Assembly (NCBI RefSeq): GCF_023806085.1 | Contig: NZ_JAMSLX010000012.1 | Coordinates: 1 to 64,000 of the forward strand | Length of the DNA: 64,000 nucleotides | DNA from: Hephaestia sp. MAHUQ-44 | Lineage (GTDB): Bacteria; Pseudomonadota; Alphaproteobacteria; Sphingomonadales; Sphingomonadaceae | Reading direction: 5' to 3' | Shown here: positions 1 to 7,695 of the stretch, piece by piece | Numbering within the stretch: position 1 is the first letter of the stretch | Layout: the number at the start of each line of letters is the position of its first letter | Notes under the pieces: generated by a model | The model's input: only the letters and a program-made list of their open reading frames with translations | The model's database searches: none | What the model was told of the DNA's origin: nothing | Made by a program: the position numbers and the translations under genes

Positions 1-50
1 CCCCCGGCAAGCCGTCGCAACGCGGCGAGATGTTCGATCGACTCGTTCAT
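1..50 (-). CDS. N-terminus of a LexA-controlled gene, product unknown (partial)
   Basis: Only 16 codons are inside the window, reading leftward from an ATG at 50-48 (protein start MNESIEHLAALRR). A promoter and a LexA-type box lie directly upstream, which supports the start. Too little protein is visible to name it. Alphaproteobacterial imuA genes of the SOS mutagenesis cassette often have a similar short start and the same control, so imuA is a possibility only. Confidence 0.5.
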   Translation of the reverse strand, partial: MNESIEHLAALRRLAG

Positions 51-57
51 TTCAAAT

Positions 58-72
58 GTTCTCGCTATGTTC
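58..72. promoter_or_regulatory. LexA-type SOS box (GTTC-N7-GTTC)
   Basis: GTTC at 58-61 and GTTC at 69-72 are separated by exactly seven bases (TCGCTAT). This direct repeat is the known LexA operator in alphaproteobacteria. It lies between the -10 region and the start codon of the leftward gene, where a repressor would block transcription. A nearly identical box occurs at 5611-5625. Confidence 0.72.
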
Positions 73-74
73 CT

Positions 75-103
75 TATAGCGCTTTGGACCTGTTTTTTGT
101 CAA
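75..103 (-). promoter_or_regulatory. Sigma-70-like promoter of the leftward SOS gene
   Basis: On the minus strand TTGACA (103-98) is followed after 17 bases by GCTATA (80-75). Spacing and -35 match are ideal. The LexA-type box begins two bases beyond the -10 element. Confidence 0.65.
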
Positions 104-144
104 GCGATCAGCGCAGGACTGCCAACATAGCGCTCGTTCACGGG

Positions 145-218
145 GCCGGTTCACCCAATTGATACCTGCCGGTCGTTCATATGGGTGAACCGGCTTCCCA
201 GAGATCTCGGGAAGCCGG
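145..218. repeat. Two adjoining inverted repeats next to the integrase remnant
   Basis: GCCGGTTCACCCA at 145-157 is perfectly inverted at 182-194 with a 24-base gap. Overlapping its right arm, CCGGCTTCCC at 190-199 is perfectly inverted at 209-218, and the centre contains the palindrome GAGATCTC (201-208). The array sits just beyond the stop codon of the recombinase fragment. No T-run follows on either strand, so a simple terminator is unlikely. A recombination or protein-binding site is possible. Confidence 0.6.
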
Positions 219-223
219 AATTT

Positions 224-436
224 TCAAATTTCGGTCCGCTCGGACAACGTCAAAGCATCATCGACATCTACGCCGAGGTATCTGACGGTATTTTCGATGT
301 TGGCATGGCCGAGCAGGATCTGCACGGCGCGAAGGTTGCCTGTGGCTTTGTAGATCAGCGCCGCCTTGGTCCGTCGCATTGAGTGCGTGCCATATTCCCG
401 CCTGTCGAGACCAATCGTTGACACCCATGGGCGCGC
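224..436 (-). pseudogene. C-terminal fragment of a tyrosine recombinase
   Basis: The last 70 codons before the stop at 224-226 read like the catalytic C-terminus of a small phage-type integrase. GTHSMRRTKAALIY carries the His-x-x-Arg box, LLGHANIENT the second histidine region, and VRYLG the nucleophile tyrosine. The reading frame stays open further upstream (minus strand), but the residues there are the antisense of trbF and do not resemble an integrase. The N-terminal core and arm-binding domain are therefore missing. It is a dead remnant marking an old rearrangement. Confidence 0.65.
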
Positions 437-553
437 GCCATGCGCGGTCAGCAGTCCGCCCGCCATCACCGCCAGATCGCGATGCACACCCTTCAGCAGG
501 GTGATCGCGGCGGTGCCTCCGCCACCCCCGACATCAAAGAAAGGGACTGATCG
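437..553 (+). other. Junction sequence, probably including the 3' tail of trbL
   Basis: trbF is normally preceded by trbL. Here one frame ends in ...ASATPDIKERD with a TGA at 548-550, and another ends in ...PPPPPTSKKGTDR with a TGA that overlaps the trbF ATG. Either could be the last residues of a truncated trbL-like gene. The rest of trbL and the genes before it are absent, replaced by the inverted recombinase scrap. The exact breakpoint cannot be placed by eye and lies between about 437 and 500. Confidence 0.35.
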
Positions 554-1366
554 ATGATCTTCAAACGCGCTGTCCAGCGATACGGACGAACCCCGGAGCC
601 GGAGACGCCCTACCAGCGCGCCGGCCAGGTCTGGGACGAGCGGATCGGGTCCGCCCGTGCGCAGGCGCGAAACTGGCGACTGATGGCGTTCGGCTGCCTG
701 ACGCTGACCGGCGGCCTTTCGTCCAGTCTCGTCTGGCAATCGACCCAAAGCCGCGTCACGCCCTATGTCGTCGAGGTCGATCGGCTGGGCGAGGCTCGCG
801 CCGTCACCGAGGTCGAGGCCGGATATCATCCGACCGATCCGCAGATTGCGTGGCACCTGTCCCGCTTCATCGCGAATGTTCGTGGCCGTTCGCTCGATCC
901 GGTGCTGGTTCGCCAGGACTGGCTCGAGGCCTATGATTTCACGACCAAGCGCGGTAGCCAATTCCTAGGCGACTATGCGCGGGATTCCGATCCCTTCGCC
1001 AATATCGGCGAGCGGACAGTGTCGGTACAGGTCACCAGCGTGGTGCGGGCGTCCGACCGCTCGTTTCAGGTCAAATGGACCGAGACCGCCTATGAGCATG
1101 GCGCCGAGGCGGGAACGTCGCGTTGGACCGCGATCCTCACCGTGATGATCAAACCGCCTGACGATGCCGATACGCTCCGCAGGAATCCGCTCGGCGTCTA
1201 TGTCGACGCGGTCGACTGGAGCCGCGAACTCGAGACCGCAACGCCGCCGCGACCATCCGCGCCGCCGACCCCGGTCCCGCCGCTAGCCGTCAACGCTGCC
1301 TCGGACATGCCCCTCGATCTCACCCTCGCTGCGCCCACGCAGCCCGCCCCGGAGTTACGCCAATGA
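554..1366 (+). CDS. trbF: Conjugal transfer protein TrbF (VirB8-like)
   Basis: The 270-residue protein begins with a cytoplasmic stretch typical of TrbF (AGQVWDERIGSARAQARNWR), then one membrane helix at about residues 47-64, then a periplasmic VirB8-like domain at about 70-225. The C-terminus is proline-rich. TrbF is an inner-membrane component of the type IV secretion channel that exports the relaxase-DNA complex. Its stop overlaps the trbG start (ATGA), so the two are translationally coupled. No complete trb operon lies upstream, so the channel encoded here is incomplete unless partners lie elsewhere. Confidence 0.88.
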   Translation: MIFKRAVQRYGRTPEPETPYQRAGQVWDERIGSARAQARNWRLMAFGCLTLTGGLSSSLVWQSTQSRVTPYVVEVDRLGEARAVTEVEAGYHPTDPQIAWHLSRFIANVRGRSLDPVLVRQDWLEAYDFTTKRGSQFLGDYARDSDPFANIGERTVSVQVTSVVRASDRSFQVKWTETAYEHGAEAGTSRWTAILTVMIKPPDDADTLRRNPLGVYVDAVDWSRELETATPPRPSAPPTPVPPLAVNAASDMPLDLTLAAPTQPAPELRQ

Positions 1367-2295
1367 GATTCATCCTTGCCGTATCGGCCATCGCCCTCGC
1401 GACCGCGCCAGCGTCCGCGCAGAGCGTCGCGTCACCGAGGGTGTCGGCACCTGTGGCCGCGCACGCTACCGCACCAACATCGAAGCCCACGGTCCGTCGC
1501 GCTCGGGTCAAAAGACAGATCAGCCCTAACGTGGCGCGCGTCGCCGCCGCGAACAAGGCGGCAACGCAGGAACCGGAGCGCCAAGCGTTCATGAACGCCG
1601 TGCAAGTCTTTCCCTTTTCGGATGGAGCAATCTACCAGGTCTACACCGCACCGGGCGCGGTGACCGACATAGCCCTCCAGCCCGGCGAAAGCCTCGTGGC
1701 GGTTGCCGCCGGCGATACGGTACGCTGGGTGATCGGCGACACGACCAGTGGCAGCGGCGCAGAGAAACGCACCCATATATTGGTGAAGCCGTTCGCGTCA
1801 GGCTTGGCCACCAACCTCGTCATCACCACCGATCGGCGAAGCTACTACCTCCAGCTTGCGGCCACCTCCCGAACTGCGATGGCTGCGCTGTCCTGGACCT
1901 ATCCGGCGGACGAGCTGATCGCACTTCGCCGGACCGCCGAACAGTCTGCCGCGGCCGCCCCGGTTGCGGAAGGCCTGTCGGTCGACAGCCTTCATTTCAA
2001 CTACACCATCAGCGGTGATCACCCGGCATGGCGACCGCTGCGCGCGTTCGATGACGGCCGGCAGACGTTCGTCGAGTTTCCCGCCAGCATCGCCTTCGGC
2101 GAAGCGCCGCCGTTCTTCATCATCGGACCGACGGGCGAGGTCGCACTCGCCAACTATCGCGTCCGTGGTCGATTCTACGTGGTCGATCGTATCTTCGATG
2201 TGGCCGAGCTCAGGCTCGGCACCAAAAAGCAGCAGATCGTCCGCATCAGCCGCGTTGTCGAAAGCGGTGCCTCACGCAAGGGCAAGCACTCATGA
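1363..2295 (+). CDS. trbG: Conjugal transfer protein TrbG (VirB9-like)
   Basis: The 310-residue protein starts with a signal peptide (hydrophobic residues 2-19, cleavage likely after ASAQ). The mature part has the two beta-rich domains of VirB9/TrbG, including FPFSDGAIYQVYTAPGAVTDIALQPGE in the N-terminal domain and a C-terminal region with FVEFPASIAFGEAPPFFI. TrbG forms part of the periplasmic and outer-membrane core complex with TrbI. It overlaps trbF and trbI by four bases each. Length is normal. Confidence 0.9.
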   Translation: MRFILAVSAIALATAPASAQSVASPRVSAPVAAHATAPTSKPTVRRARVKRQISPNVARVAAANKAATQEPERQAFMNAVQVFPFSDGAIYQVYTAPGAVTDIALQPGESLVAVAAGDTVRWVIGDTTSGSGAEKRTHILVKPFASGLATNLVITTDRRSYYLQLAATSRTAMAALSWTYPADELIALRRTAEQSAAAAPVAEGLSVDSLHFNYTISGDHPAWRPLRAFDDGRQTFVEFPASIAFGEAPPFFIIGPTGEVALANYRVRGRFYVVDRIFDVAELRLGTKKQQIVRISRVVESGASRKGKHS

Positions 2296-3476
2296 GCGGG
2301 GCCGTCATTTCGCCGGCTCCGAAGGTCGATCCCGAGACCTTGGAAATCCGGACCAATCCTCCTCGGGCAATCCGGTTTCGCCGGGATGTCATCATCGCCA
2401 TTGCCGCCTTGGGATCGGTCAGCCTGATGACGGTGGCCTGGATCGCGTTGAGGCCGCGCGTGTTCAGCGCCATTACCGACCGCCAGGAATTGTCGGAGCC
2501 GCGCAATCGGCCATCAACCGACACGCTGAATGGATTGCCTGCGACCTATGGTGACATCCCGAAGCTTGGGCCGCTATTGCCGGGAGATCTCGGACGGCCG
2601 ATTCTCGAAAGTCAGCGCAGAATGGCGGCGGAGACCGGCACCCGTAGTGATCCGTCGGCTCAACAGGCAGCGCAGGAAAGGGAGCGCCGGCTTTCGGAAT
2701 TGAAGGCCGCTCGCGAATCCGCGGTGTTGGTGCAGGGGCGTACTGCTGCGACAACGACCGCCATGCCCGAAATGGCGACAACGCTACCCTCTGCAGCAGC
2801 GGAAGTATCTGGTTCGACCCTCTATCCTGGCCGTGACTCCAACGCCAAGGCCAAAGCTGCCGATGCGCTCGATCGCCGCGGCGACGTGAATCCACACACG
2901 CTAACGCCGGCGCCGTCGCCCTATCTGCTTTCGGCAGGAAGCATCATTTCGGCGAGTCTGATCACCGGCCTGCGCTCCGATCTGCCGGGGCTGGTGACGG
3001 CGCAGGTAATTAGCCAGGTGTTCGACAGCCCCACAGGGCGGATCTTGCTCATACCGCAAGGGGCACGGCTGATCGGCAGCTACGACAACGTCGTGGCATT
3101 CGGCCAAAAGCGCGCGCTGATCGTGTGGCAGCGGATCATGATGCCCGATGGCAGCTCACTCAGGATCGACAATGTGCCGGCCACCGACGCATCGGGCTAT
3201 GCTGGCCTGCAGGACAAGGTCGATTTCCACACCTGGGCACTCCTCAAAGGTGTCGCTCTGTCGACCGTGCTCGGGGTTGGTTCACAGCTGACAGCAACGG
3301 GCGAGAGCGACCTCGTCGAGGCCATCCGAGAGTCAACGCAACAGAATGTGTCGCGCGCCGGCGATCAGCTCACTTCGCTAAACCTCAATATCCAGCCAAC
3401 GCTCACAATTCGTCCCGGCACAATCGTCCTTCTGGTCGTCCAAAAGGATCTCATTCTCGCGCCCTGGCGCGGCTAG
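2292..3476 (+). CDS. trbI: Conjugal transfer protein TrbI (VirB10-like)
   Basis: The 394-residue protein has a cytoplasmic N-terminus, one membrane helix at about residues 33-53, a long low-complexity periplasmic linker, and a C-terminal TrbI/VirB10 domain at about 205-390. That domain includes the family signature GRILLIPQGARLIGSYD. VirB10-type proteins span the envelope and gate the secretion channel. The gene is intact and coupled to trbG by an ATGA overlap. It is the third of the three channel genes kept here. Confidence 0.92.
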   Translation: MSGAVISPAPKVDPETLEIRTNPPRAIRFRRDVIIAIAALGSVSLMTVAWIALRPRVFSAITDRQELSEPRNRPSTDTLNGLPATYGDIPKLGPLLPGDLGRPILESQRRMAAETGTRSDPSAQQAAQERERRLSELKAARESAVLVQGRTAATTTAMPEMATTLPSAAAEVSGSTLYPGRDSNAKAKAADALDRRGDVNPHTLTPAPSPYLLSAGSIISASLITGLRSDLPGLVTAQVISQVFDSPTGRILLIPQGARLIGSYDNVVAFGQKRALIVWQRIMMPDGSSLRIDNVPATDASGYAGLQDKVDFHTWALLKGVALSTVLGVGSQLTATGESDLVEAIRESTQQNVSRAGDQLTSLNLNIQPTLTIRPGTIVLLVVQKDLILAPWRG

Positions 3477-3485
3477 GAGCATATC

Positions 3486-3704
3486 ATGCTCGAATTGAAA
3501 CTGGCGAAGCTGCCGGACAGGACGCCGGTCAAGCTGGCGATCACCGTCACGCCCGATTTGCACCAAATGCTACAGCAGTACGCCACGCTCTATGCCGAAG
3601 CATATGGCCGCGAGGAACTCATTGCGGAGCTTATACCCCCCATGCTGGTGGCCTTTCTCGAAAGCGATCGCGCGTTTACGCGCCGTCGTACCGCCAGCAG
3701 ATGA
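3486..3704 (+). CDS. DUF2274 protein of trb operons
   Basis: This 72-residue protein (LAKLPDRTPVKLAITVTPDLHQMLQQY) matches the small DUF2274 family routinely found directly after trbI in alphaproteobacterial integrative elements. A ribosome binding site (TAGGAG) precedes the ATG. The second half is predicted helical and the start resembles a ribbon-helix-helix fold. Function is unknown. The stop overlaps the next start by four bases. Confidence 0.8.
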   Translation: MLELKLAKLPDRTPVKLAITVTPDLHQMLQQYATLYAEAYGREELIAELIPPMLVAFLESDRAFTRRRTASR

Positions 3705-3919
3705 CCGCCATCGACAGACCTGAACGCTTGCTCAAACTCGACGAAGTTCAACGCCGCGTCGGGCTCGGCAAGTCGATGATCTACCGCCTCATCCAGGAGG
3801 GAAGGTTTCCGCCCCCCTACAAATTGTCGCCATTCGCATCGCGCTGGAGCGACCGCGAGATTGTCGCATGGATCGACGACGTGAAGGACGGCTTCGAAGG
3901 GAAGAAGCGAAAAATCTGA
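3701..3919 (+). CDS. AlpA-family DNA-binding regulator
   Basis: The 72-residue protein carries the AlpA/Xis-like winged helix: LLKLDEVQRRVGLGKSMIYR followed by EGRFPPPYKLSPFASRW and a C-terminal WIDD. AlpA proteins activate or direct excision by P4-type integrases. The integrase gene lies next to it in convergent orientation, 50 bases away, which fits an excisionase or regulator pair. The start at 3701 is supported by the ATGA overlap with the previous stop. The longer open frame reaching further upstream is antisense-type noise from trbI. Confidence 0.85.
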   Translation: MTAIDRPERLLKLDEVQRRVGLGKSMIYRLIQEGRFPPPYKLSPFASRWSDREIVAWIDDVKDGFEGKKRKI

Positions 3920-3968
3920 CGAACGATCGAGGGCGCGTCCGAAGACGCGGCCGACGAAAGCTGTCCCG

Positions 3969-5309
3969 CTATCCCTCCCCTGCTTGATCCGGGAACCGAA
4001 AATCTGCCGGCACCGGCGTGGGAATCTGTCGGCGCGAATGGCGCGACGCTTCCTTCGATGGCCGGGACAGCAGCGTCTCCGGCGCTGGCAAGCTCAGCGT
4101 CAGCATATCCGCCCAGGCACATGCCAACTCACGCCGCCGCGGCATATATGCCGATCGATTATAGGCACCTTCGACCTTTTCCTTCGGGACATGACCGAGC
4201 ATCAGGTCGATCACCTTGCGATCATGCTTCTTGCCCCGCCGCTCCGCCCATTCGTTCATGATCGTCGAGAAAGCGGCACGGAAGCCGTGCGGAACATGAT
4301 GTCCATGGTAGCCTGCTCGGTTGAGCAGATATCCGATGGCATTTTCGCTCATCGGTCGATGACAATGGCGGTTATTCGGGAACAGCAGCGGGTAACTGCC
4401 AGTAAGCGGCCATAGTGCGCGAAGCACGGCAACGCTTTGCGGCGCGAGCGCGACGAGATGATCGCCGCCGATCTCCTGCTTTCGGTCGAGATCGCCCTTC
4501 ATACGCGCGGCCGGAATGCGCCAAAGCGGGGCATCACCGTTGAGGTCATGGAACTCAGTCCACAACGCCCCGCGAATCTCGTTCGGACGAACCGCGGTCA
4601 GCGCCAGAAGTCGAAGCGCGAGCCGCGTGACGGGTCGCGCATAATCTTCTTCGGCATCGCCGATCATTTTCCTGAGTCTGACGAGATCGACGATTGCAGG
4701 CTGCCGCCCTTTGCGCAGCGGCTTGAGCACGGCACCGAGCTTCTCTGCCGGATCCTGCACCGCCGTCCCCTTGGCGATCGCATAGACGAACACGGCGGAA
4801 ATGCGTTGGCGTACGCGCTTTGCGGTCTCGATGGCGCCGCGACGCTCGATGGCGGTCAGCACCTCCATGACGAGCGGTGGCGTCAGTTCAGCGATGGGCA
4901 GCATGCCGATGACGGGAAAGACATCACGCTCGAGGCTGCGCAGCACGTCCTGTGCATGGATGGCGGCCCACTGGCTCTGGCAGACGCCGTACCACTCGCG
5001 AGCGACAATTTCGAATGTTGTCCGGGGGGATTGCAGGTTCGCCTCGATCTGCAGCCGCTTGACGATCGCCGGATCGCGTCCCTCCCCAAGCTGGGCACGG
5101 ACTTCGTTCCTTTTGGCACGGGCATCGAGCAGCCCGACCAACGGGTAGGTGCCAAGGTGCATCGTCTTCTGCTTGCCGTTGTAGGCATAGCTCCACTTCC
5201 AGAGCTTCGACCCGCCTGATTTGACCAGCAGGTAGAGGCGATGGCTGTCGGTCAGCTTATAGGCTTTGTCGCGAGGCTTGGCCGCGCGGATTTTGGCGTC
5301 GTTCAGCAT
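3969..5309 (-). CDS. P4-type tyrosine integrase (DUF4102 N-terminus)
   Basis: The protein is 446 residues from the chosen start. It begins MLNDAKIRAAKPRDKAYKL, the usual opening of the DUF4102 arm-binding domain, followed by a core-binding domain and a catalytic domain. Arginine of the catalytic set is in TAVRPNEIRGALW, the HxxR box is HGFRAAF, the second histidine is in LGHVPKEK, and the tyrosine lies in GAYNRSAY. The ATG at 5309 is preferred over an earlier in-frame GTG because GGAG lies just before it. Three copies of GGACCACG sit directly upstream. No tRNA target is adjacent, so this integrase may belong to an older element nested in the island. Confidence 0.9.
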   Translation of the reverse strand: MLNDAKIRAAKPRDKAYKLTDSHRLYLLVKSGGSKLWKWSYAYNGKQKTMHLGTYPLVGLLDARAKRNEVRAQLGEGRDPAIVKRLQIEANLQSPRTTFEIVAREWYGVCQSQWAAIHAQDVLRSLERDVFPVIGMLPIAELTPPLVMEVLTAIERRGAIETAKRVRQRISAVFVYAIAKGTAVQDPAEKLGAVLKPLRKGRQPAIVDLVRLRKMIGDAEEDYARPVTRLALRLLALTAVRPNEIRGALWTEFHDLNGDAPLWRIPAARMKGDLDRKQEIGGDHLVALAPQSVAVLRALWPLTGSYPLLFPNNRHCHRPMSENAIGYLLNRAGYHGHHVPHGFRAAFSTIMNEWAERRGKKHDRKVIDLMLGHVPKEKVEGAYNRSAYMPRRRELACAWADMLTLSLPAPETLLSRPSKEASRHSRRQIPTPVPADFRFPDQAGEG

Positions 5310-5320
5310 GGCTGTCTCCA

Positions 5321-5363
5321 GGACCACGTTTTTCCAATGCCGGGACCACGTTTGAGGACCACG
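5321..5363. repeat. Three direct copies of GGACCACG upstream of the integrase
   Basis: GGACCACG occurs at 5321-5328, 5343-5350 and 5356-5363; the first two copies continue as GGACCACGTTT. They begin 12 bases upstream of the integrase ATG on the minus strand. Spacings are 22 and 13 bases. Such clusters are typical of arm-type integrase sites or operator sites that autoregulate int. Confidence 0.6.
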
Positions 5364-5610
5364 CCCCTGGGTGGAGGCGTGCGAACCGCTGTGGCCGAGT
5401 CGAGCCGATAAAGCTTCGATTTCAGGGGAAAATCGTCAATTCTGGTGGACTTCTGCGGCCCCCTATGGAGGGGTCACTGGCGGGCCGCGACCGATAGTGA
5501 TGATCACTATGAATACGCTGTAGCACTATAATCTGCGCCCGATAGCGATTTCAGCCCTGCGCTCCTTGCAAAAAACGCCATTGTCAATCGAGAGGCGGTG
5601 AAGTCTCTTT

Positions 5611-5625
5611 GAACATATAGAGAAC
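5611..5625. promoter_or_regulatory. LexA-type SOS box upstream of the OLD nuclease gene
   Basis: GAAC at 5611-5614 and GAAC at 5622-5625 are separated by seven bases (ATATAGA), which is the alphaproteobacterial LexA operator on the opposite strand. It matches the box at 58-72 at 13 of 15 positions when aligned in the same orientation. TATAGA inside the box could be a -10 element, but no clear -35 is visible. The OLD start codon is 65 bases downstream. Confidence 0.68.
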
Positions 5626-5690
5626 ACGTTGCTACGCAGGAAGCGACGGGTTATCGTTGCGTCATTATCGACGAGGGGGAATCCGCCAAT

Positions 5691-7670
5691 ATGAGACTAA
5701 AGCGCGCCCGCATCACCAACTTCCGCAGCGTTGAGGATACAGGTGAGTTCGAGCTCGACCGGTCAACCTGCCTCGTCGGAAAGAATGAGGCTGGGAAGAC
5801 GGCCATTCTCCAAGCTCTTGCAGGTCTGAACCCGCATCCCTCCACGCCGATGACGTTCGAGAAGGAGCGGGATTATCCGCGCCGCTTTCTCGCCGATTAC
5901 GCCGAGCGGCATGGCGATGATGAGGCCGTCGTCGTTACCACGGTATGGGAATTGGACGAGGAGCAGAAGGCCAAGATCATAGAACTCTTCGGCGAAGACT
6001 GTTTGAGTTCCGATGAGACGACGATCAGCAAGAGCTACGGGATGGATGGGACGAGCGTTGTCGTCCCCATTGACGAGCAGCGAGCTGTCGCGAATCTGCT
6101 CTCGCAGGAGCGGCTGAATGCGGCGGAGGCGTCCGCGATCGGACAGCCGGCAACCGCGCACCGGTTACGCAAAGTGATAGCGGCGATTGAAACCCCGACC
6201 GATAAACAGCAGCGCATCGTCACCCGGCTTGATGAGCTTAAAGGAAAGAGCATTGTTGGAGCGGTCGCTGCGATCATTCGCGCCAAGCTCCCAAAATTCA
6301 TGTATTTCTCGCACTACGATCGGATGGAGGGGCAAATTCAGCTTGCGACCTTCAGCCAGCGCCTCGCGGGCCAGAACGGCAACCCTGTAATGCCTGGAGA
6401 GCGGGTGTTCGTGGATTTTCTGGAGTATGCCGGAACATCGCTCGACGAGATCAACGCGGCGACGACTTACGAGGGCTTGAACGCGCAATGCGAATCAGCG
6501 TCCAACCGGATCACCGAGCAGCTCCTTGAATATTGGACGCAAAACCCTTTTCTGGAAATCGACGTAAGGGTTACGAAGGGAGAGCCGAACGACCCTGCTC
6601 CCTTCAACAACGGAATTGTTGCGCGCGCTCGCGTGCGAAACAACTTGCACAAAGTCACCGTTCCATTTTCCGAAAGGAGCGCGGGATTTATCTGGTTCTT
6701 CTCGTTTCTTGTTAAGTTTGCGCAAGTCAGGAAGAGTTGTTCCAACCTGTTCCTACTACTTGATGAACCCGGTCTAACCTTGCATGGCAAGGCGCAGGCA
6801 GACTTGCTTCGTTATTTCGATGAAAAGCTGGCACCTCATCACCAAGTGGTCTTTTCGACGCATTCGCCGTTCATGGTTCCATCCGACGATCTGCAATCTG
6901 TGCGAACCGTCGAGGATCGATTGGTAACGACCAAGCAGGGCAGAACCGCATCGGAGGGCACCAAGGTCAGCGGGGAGTCTTTGGCCAAAGACCCCGACAC
7001 TTTGTTTCCTCTCCAGGGTGCGCTCGGTTACGATATCACCCAGACCCTTTTTATCGGCAAGAACACGCTGCTCGTCGAAGGGCCGAGTGACATTCTCTAT
7101 CTCCAGGTGCTGTCGTCCGAGTTGGAAAGGCGGGGGCGCACGAAACTGGATCTCCGCTGGACTCTTTGTCCGGCTGGTGGGATCGACAAAATTCGATCTT
7201 TTGTCGGTCTATTTTCAAGCCAAAATCTGCACGTCGCAGCTATGACGGATTTCGCCAAGGGTGACGGCAACAAGCTGAAAAATCTCGAGCAGAGCGGCCT
7301 TTTGGAAAATGGTCGGCTGAAAACCTTTGCATCTACGCTTGGGGTTGAGGAAGCCGACGTCGAGGACATCTTCGCACCTGCGACCTACGCAGCGATCCTC
7401 AAATCGGCGTTCGATTTGAAGAAAGCGGAAATCCCAACGGCAGATTCGCTTCTCGCGGCCGATGACAAAACCTCTCGCTTGGTCAAGAAGGCGGAAGCCT
7501 ACTTCCGTGTGTTGTCGCCGGATACGGCCGAGTTCGATCACTTCACTCCGTCGATGTGGCTGCTTCGCAATCCCAATATGCTGGAGGCCGAGGATGCTGC
7601 CACTTCCGAAACTCTCGACCGCGCCGAGAAGGTGATAACGGCGATCAATGAGATGTTACCGGACGGCTGA
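5691..7670 (+). CDS. OLD-family ATP-dependent endonuclease (AAA ATPase plus TOPRIM)
   Basis: The 659-residue protein has an SMC/RecF-like ATPase half. It opens with ITNFRSVEDTGEFELD, has Walker A GKNEAGKT at about 30-37 and Walker B FLLLDEPG at about 353-360, followed by the switch STHSPFM. A TOPRIM nuclease region follows: LLVEGPSDILYLQ at about 460-472 supplies the catalytic glutamate and aspartate, and TDFAKGDGNK at about 518-527 the second acidic motif. The family includes phage P2 Old and GajA of Gabija, nucleases that act against phage DNA. No UvrD-like gajB is adjacent, so this is not a standard Gabija pair. It is convergent with the type IIG gene, 25 bases apart. A LexA-type box suggests SOS control, unusual for a defence nuclease. 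Confidence 0.88.
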   Translation: MRLKRARITNFRSVEDTGEFELDRSTCLVGKNEAGKTAILQALAGLNPHPSTPMTFEKERDYPRRFLADYAERHGDDEAVVVTTVWELDEEQKAKIIELFGEDCLSSDETTISKSYGMDGTSVVVPIDEQRAVANLLSQERLNAAEASAIGQPATAHRLRKVIAAIETPTDKQQRIVTRLDELKGKSIVGAVAAIIRAKLPKFMYFSHYDRMEGQIQLATFSQRLAGQNGNPVMPGERVFVDFLEYAGTSLDEINAATTYEGLNAQCESASNRITEQLLEYWTQNPFLEIDVRVTKGEPNDPAPFNNGIVARARVRNNLHKVTVPFSERSAGFIWFFSFLVKFAQVRKSCSNLFLLLDEPGLTLHGKAQADLLRYFDEKLAPHHQVVFSTHSPFMVPSDDLQSVRTVEDRLVTTKQGRTASEGTKVSGESLAKDPDTLFPLQGALGYDITQTLFIGKNTLLVEGPSDILYLQVLSSELERRGRTKLDLRWTLCPAGGIDKIRSFVGLFSSQNLHVAAMTDFAKGDGNKLKNLEQSGLLENGRLKTFASTLGVEEADVEDIFAPATYAAILKSAFDLKKAEIPTADSLLAADDKTSRLVKKAEAYFRVLSPDTAEFDHFTPSMWLLRNPNMLEAEDAATSETLDRAEKVITAINEMLPDG

Positions 7671-7695
7671 CGCGAGGATCAGACCGCCAACGATT

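Larger units (their letters stand above)
5310..5690. other. Divergent intergenic region between integrase and OLD gene
   Basis: About 380 bases without a gene. It holds the GGACCACG repeats at the integrase end and a LexA-type box near the OLD end. A ribosome binding site (GAGGGGGA, about 5673-5680) precedes the OLD start. The middle part (5364-5600) shows no frame or repeat that I can support. Confidence 0.6.

Noticed and set aside
5321..5363. CRISPR-like array
   Set aside because: Repeats are only 8-11 bases with unequal spacing and no spacer structure, and no cas genes are near.
5691..7670. Complete Gabija (GajA-GajB) system
   Set aside because: The GajA-like OLD gene is present but no UvrD-type helicase gene follows; the neighbour is a type IIG enzyme on the other strand.
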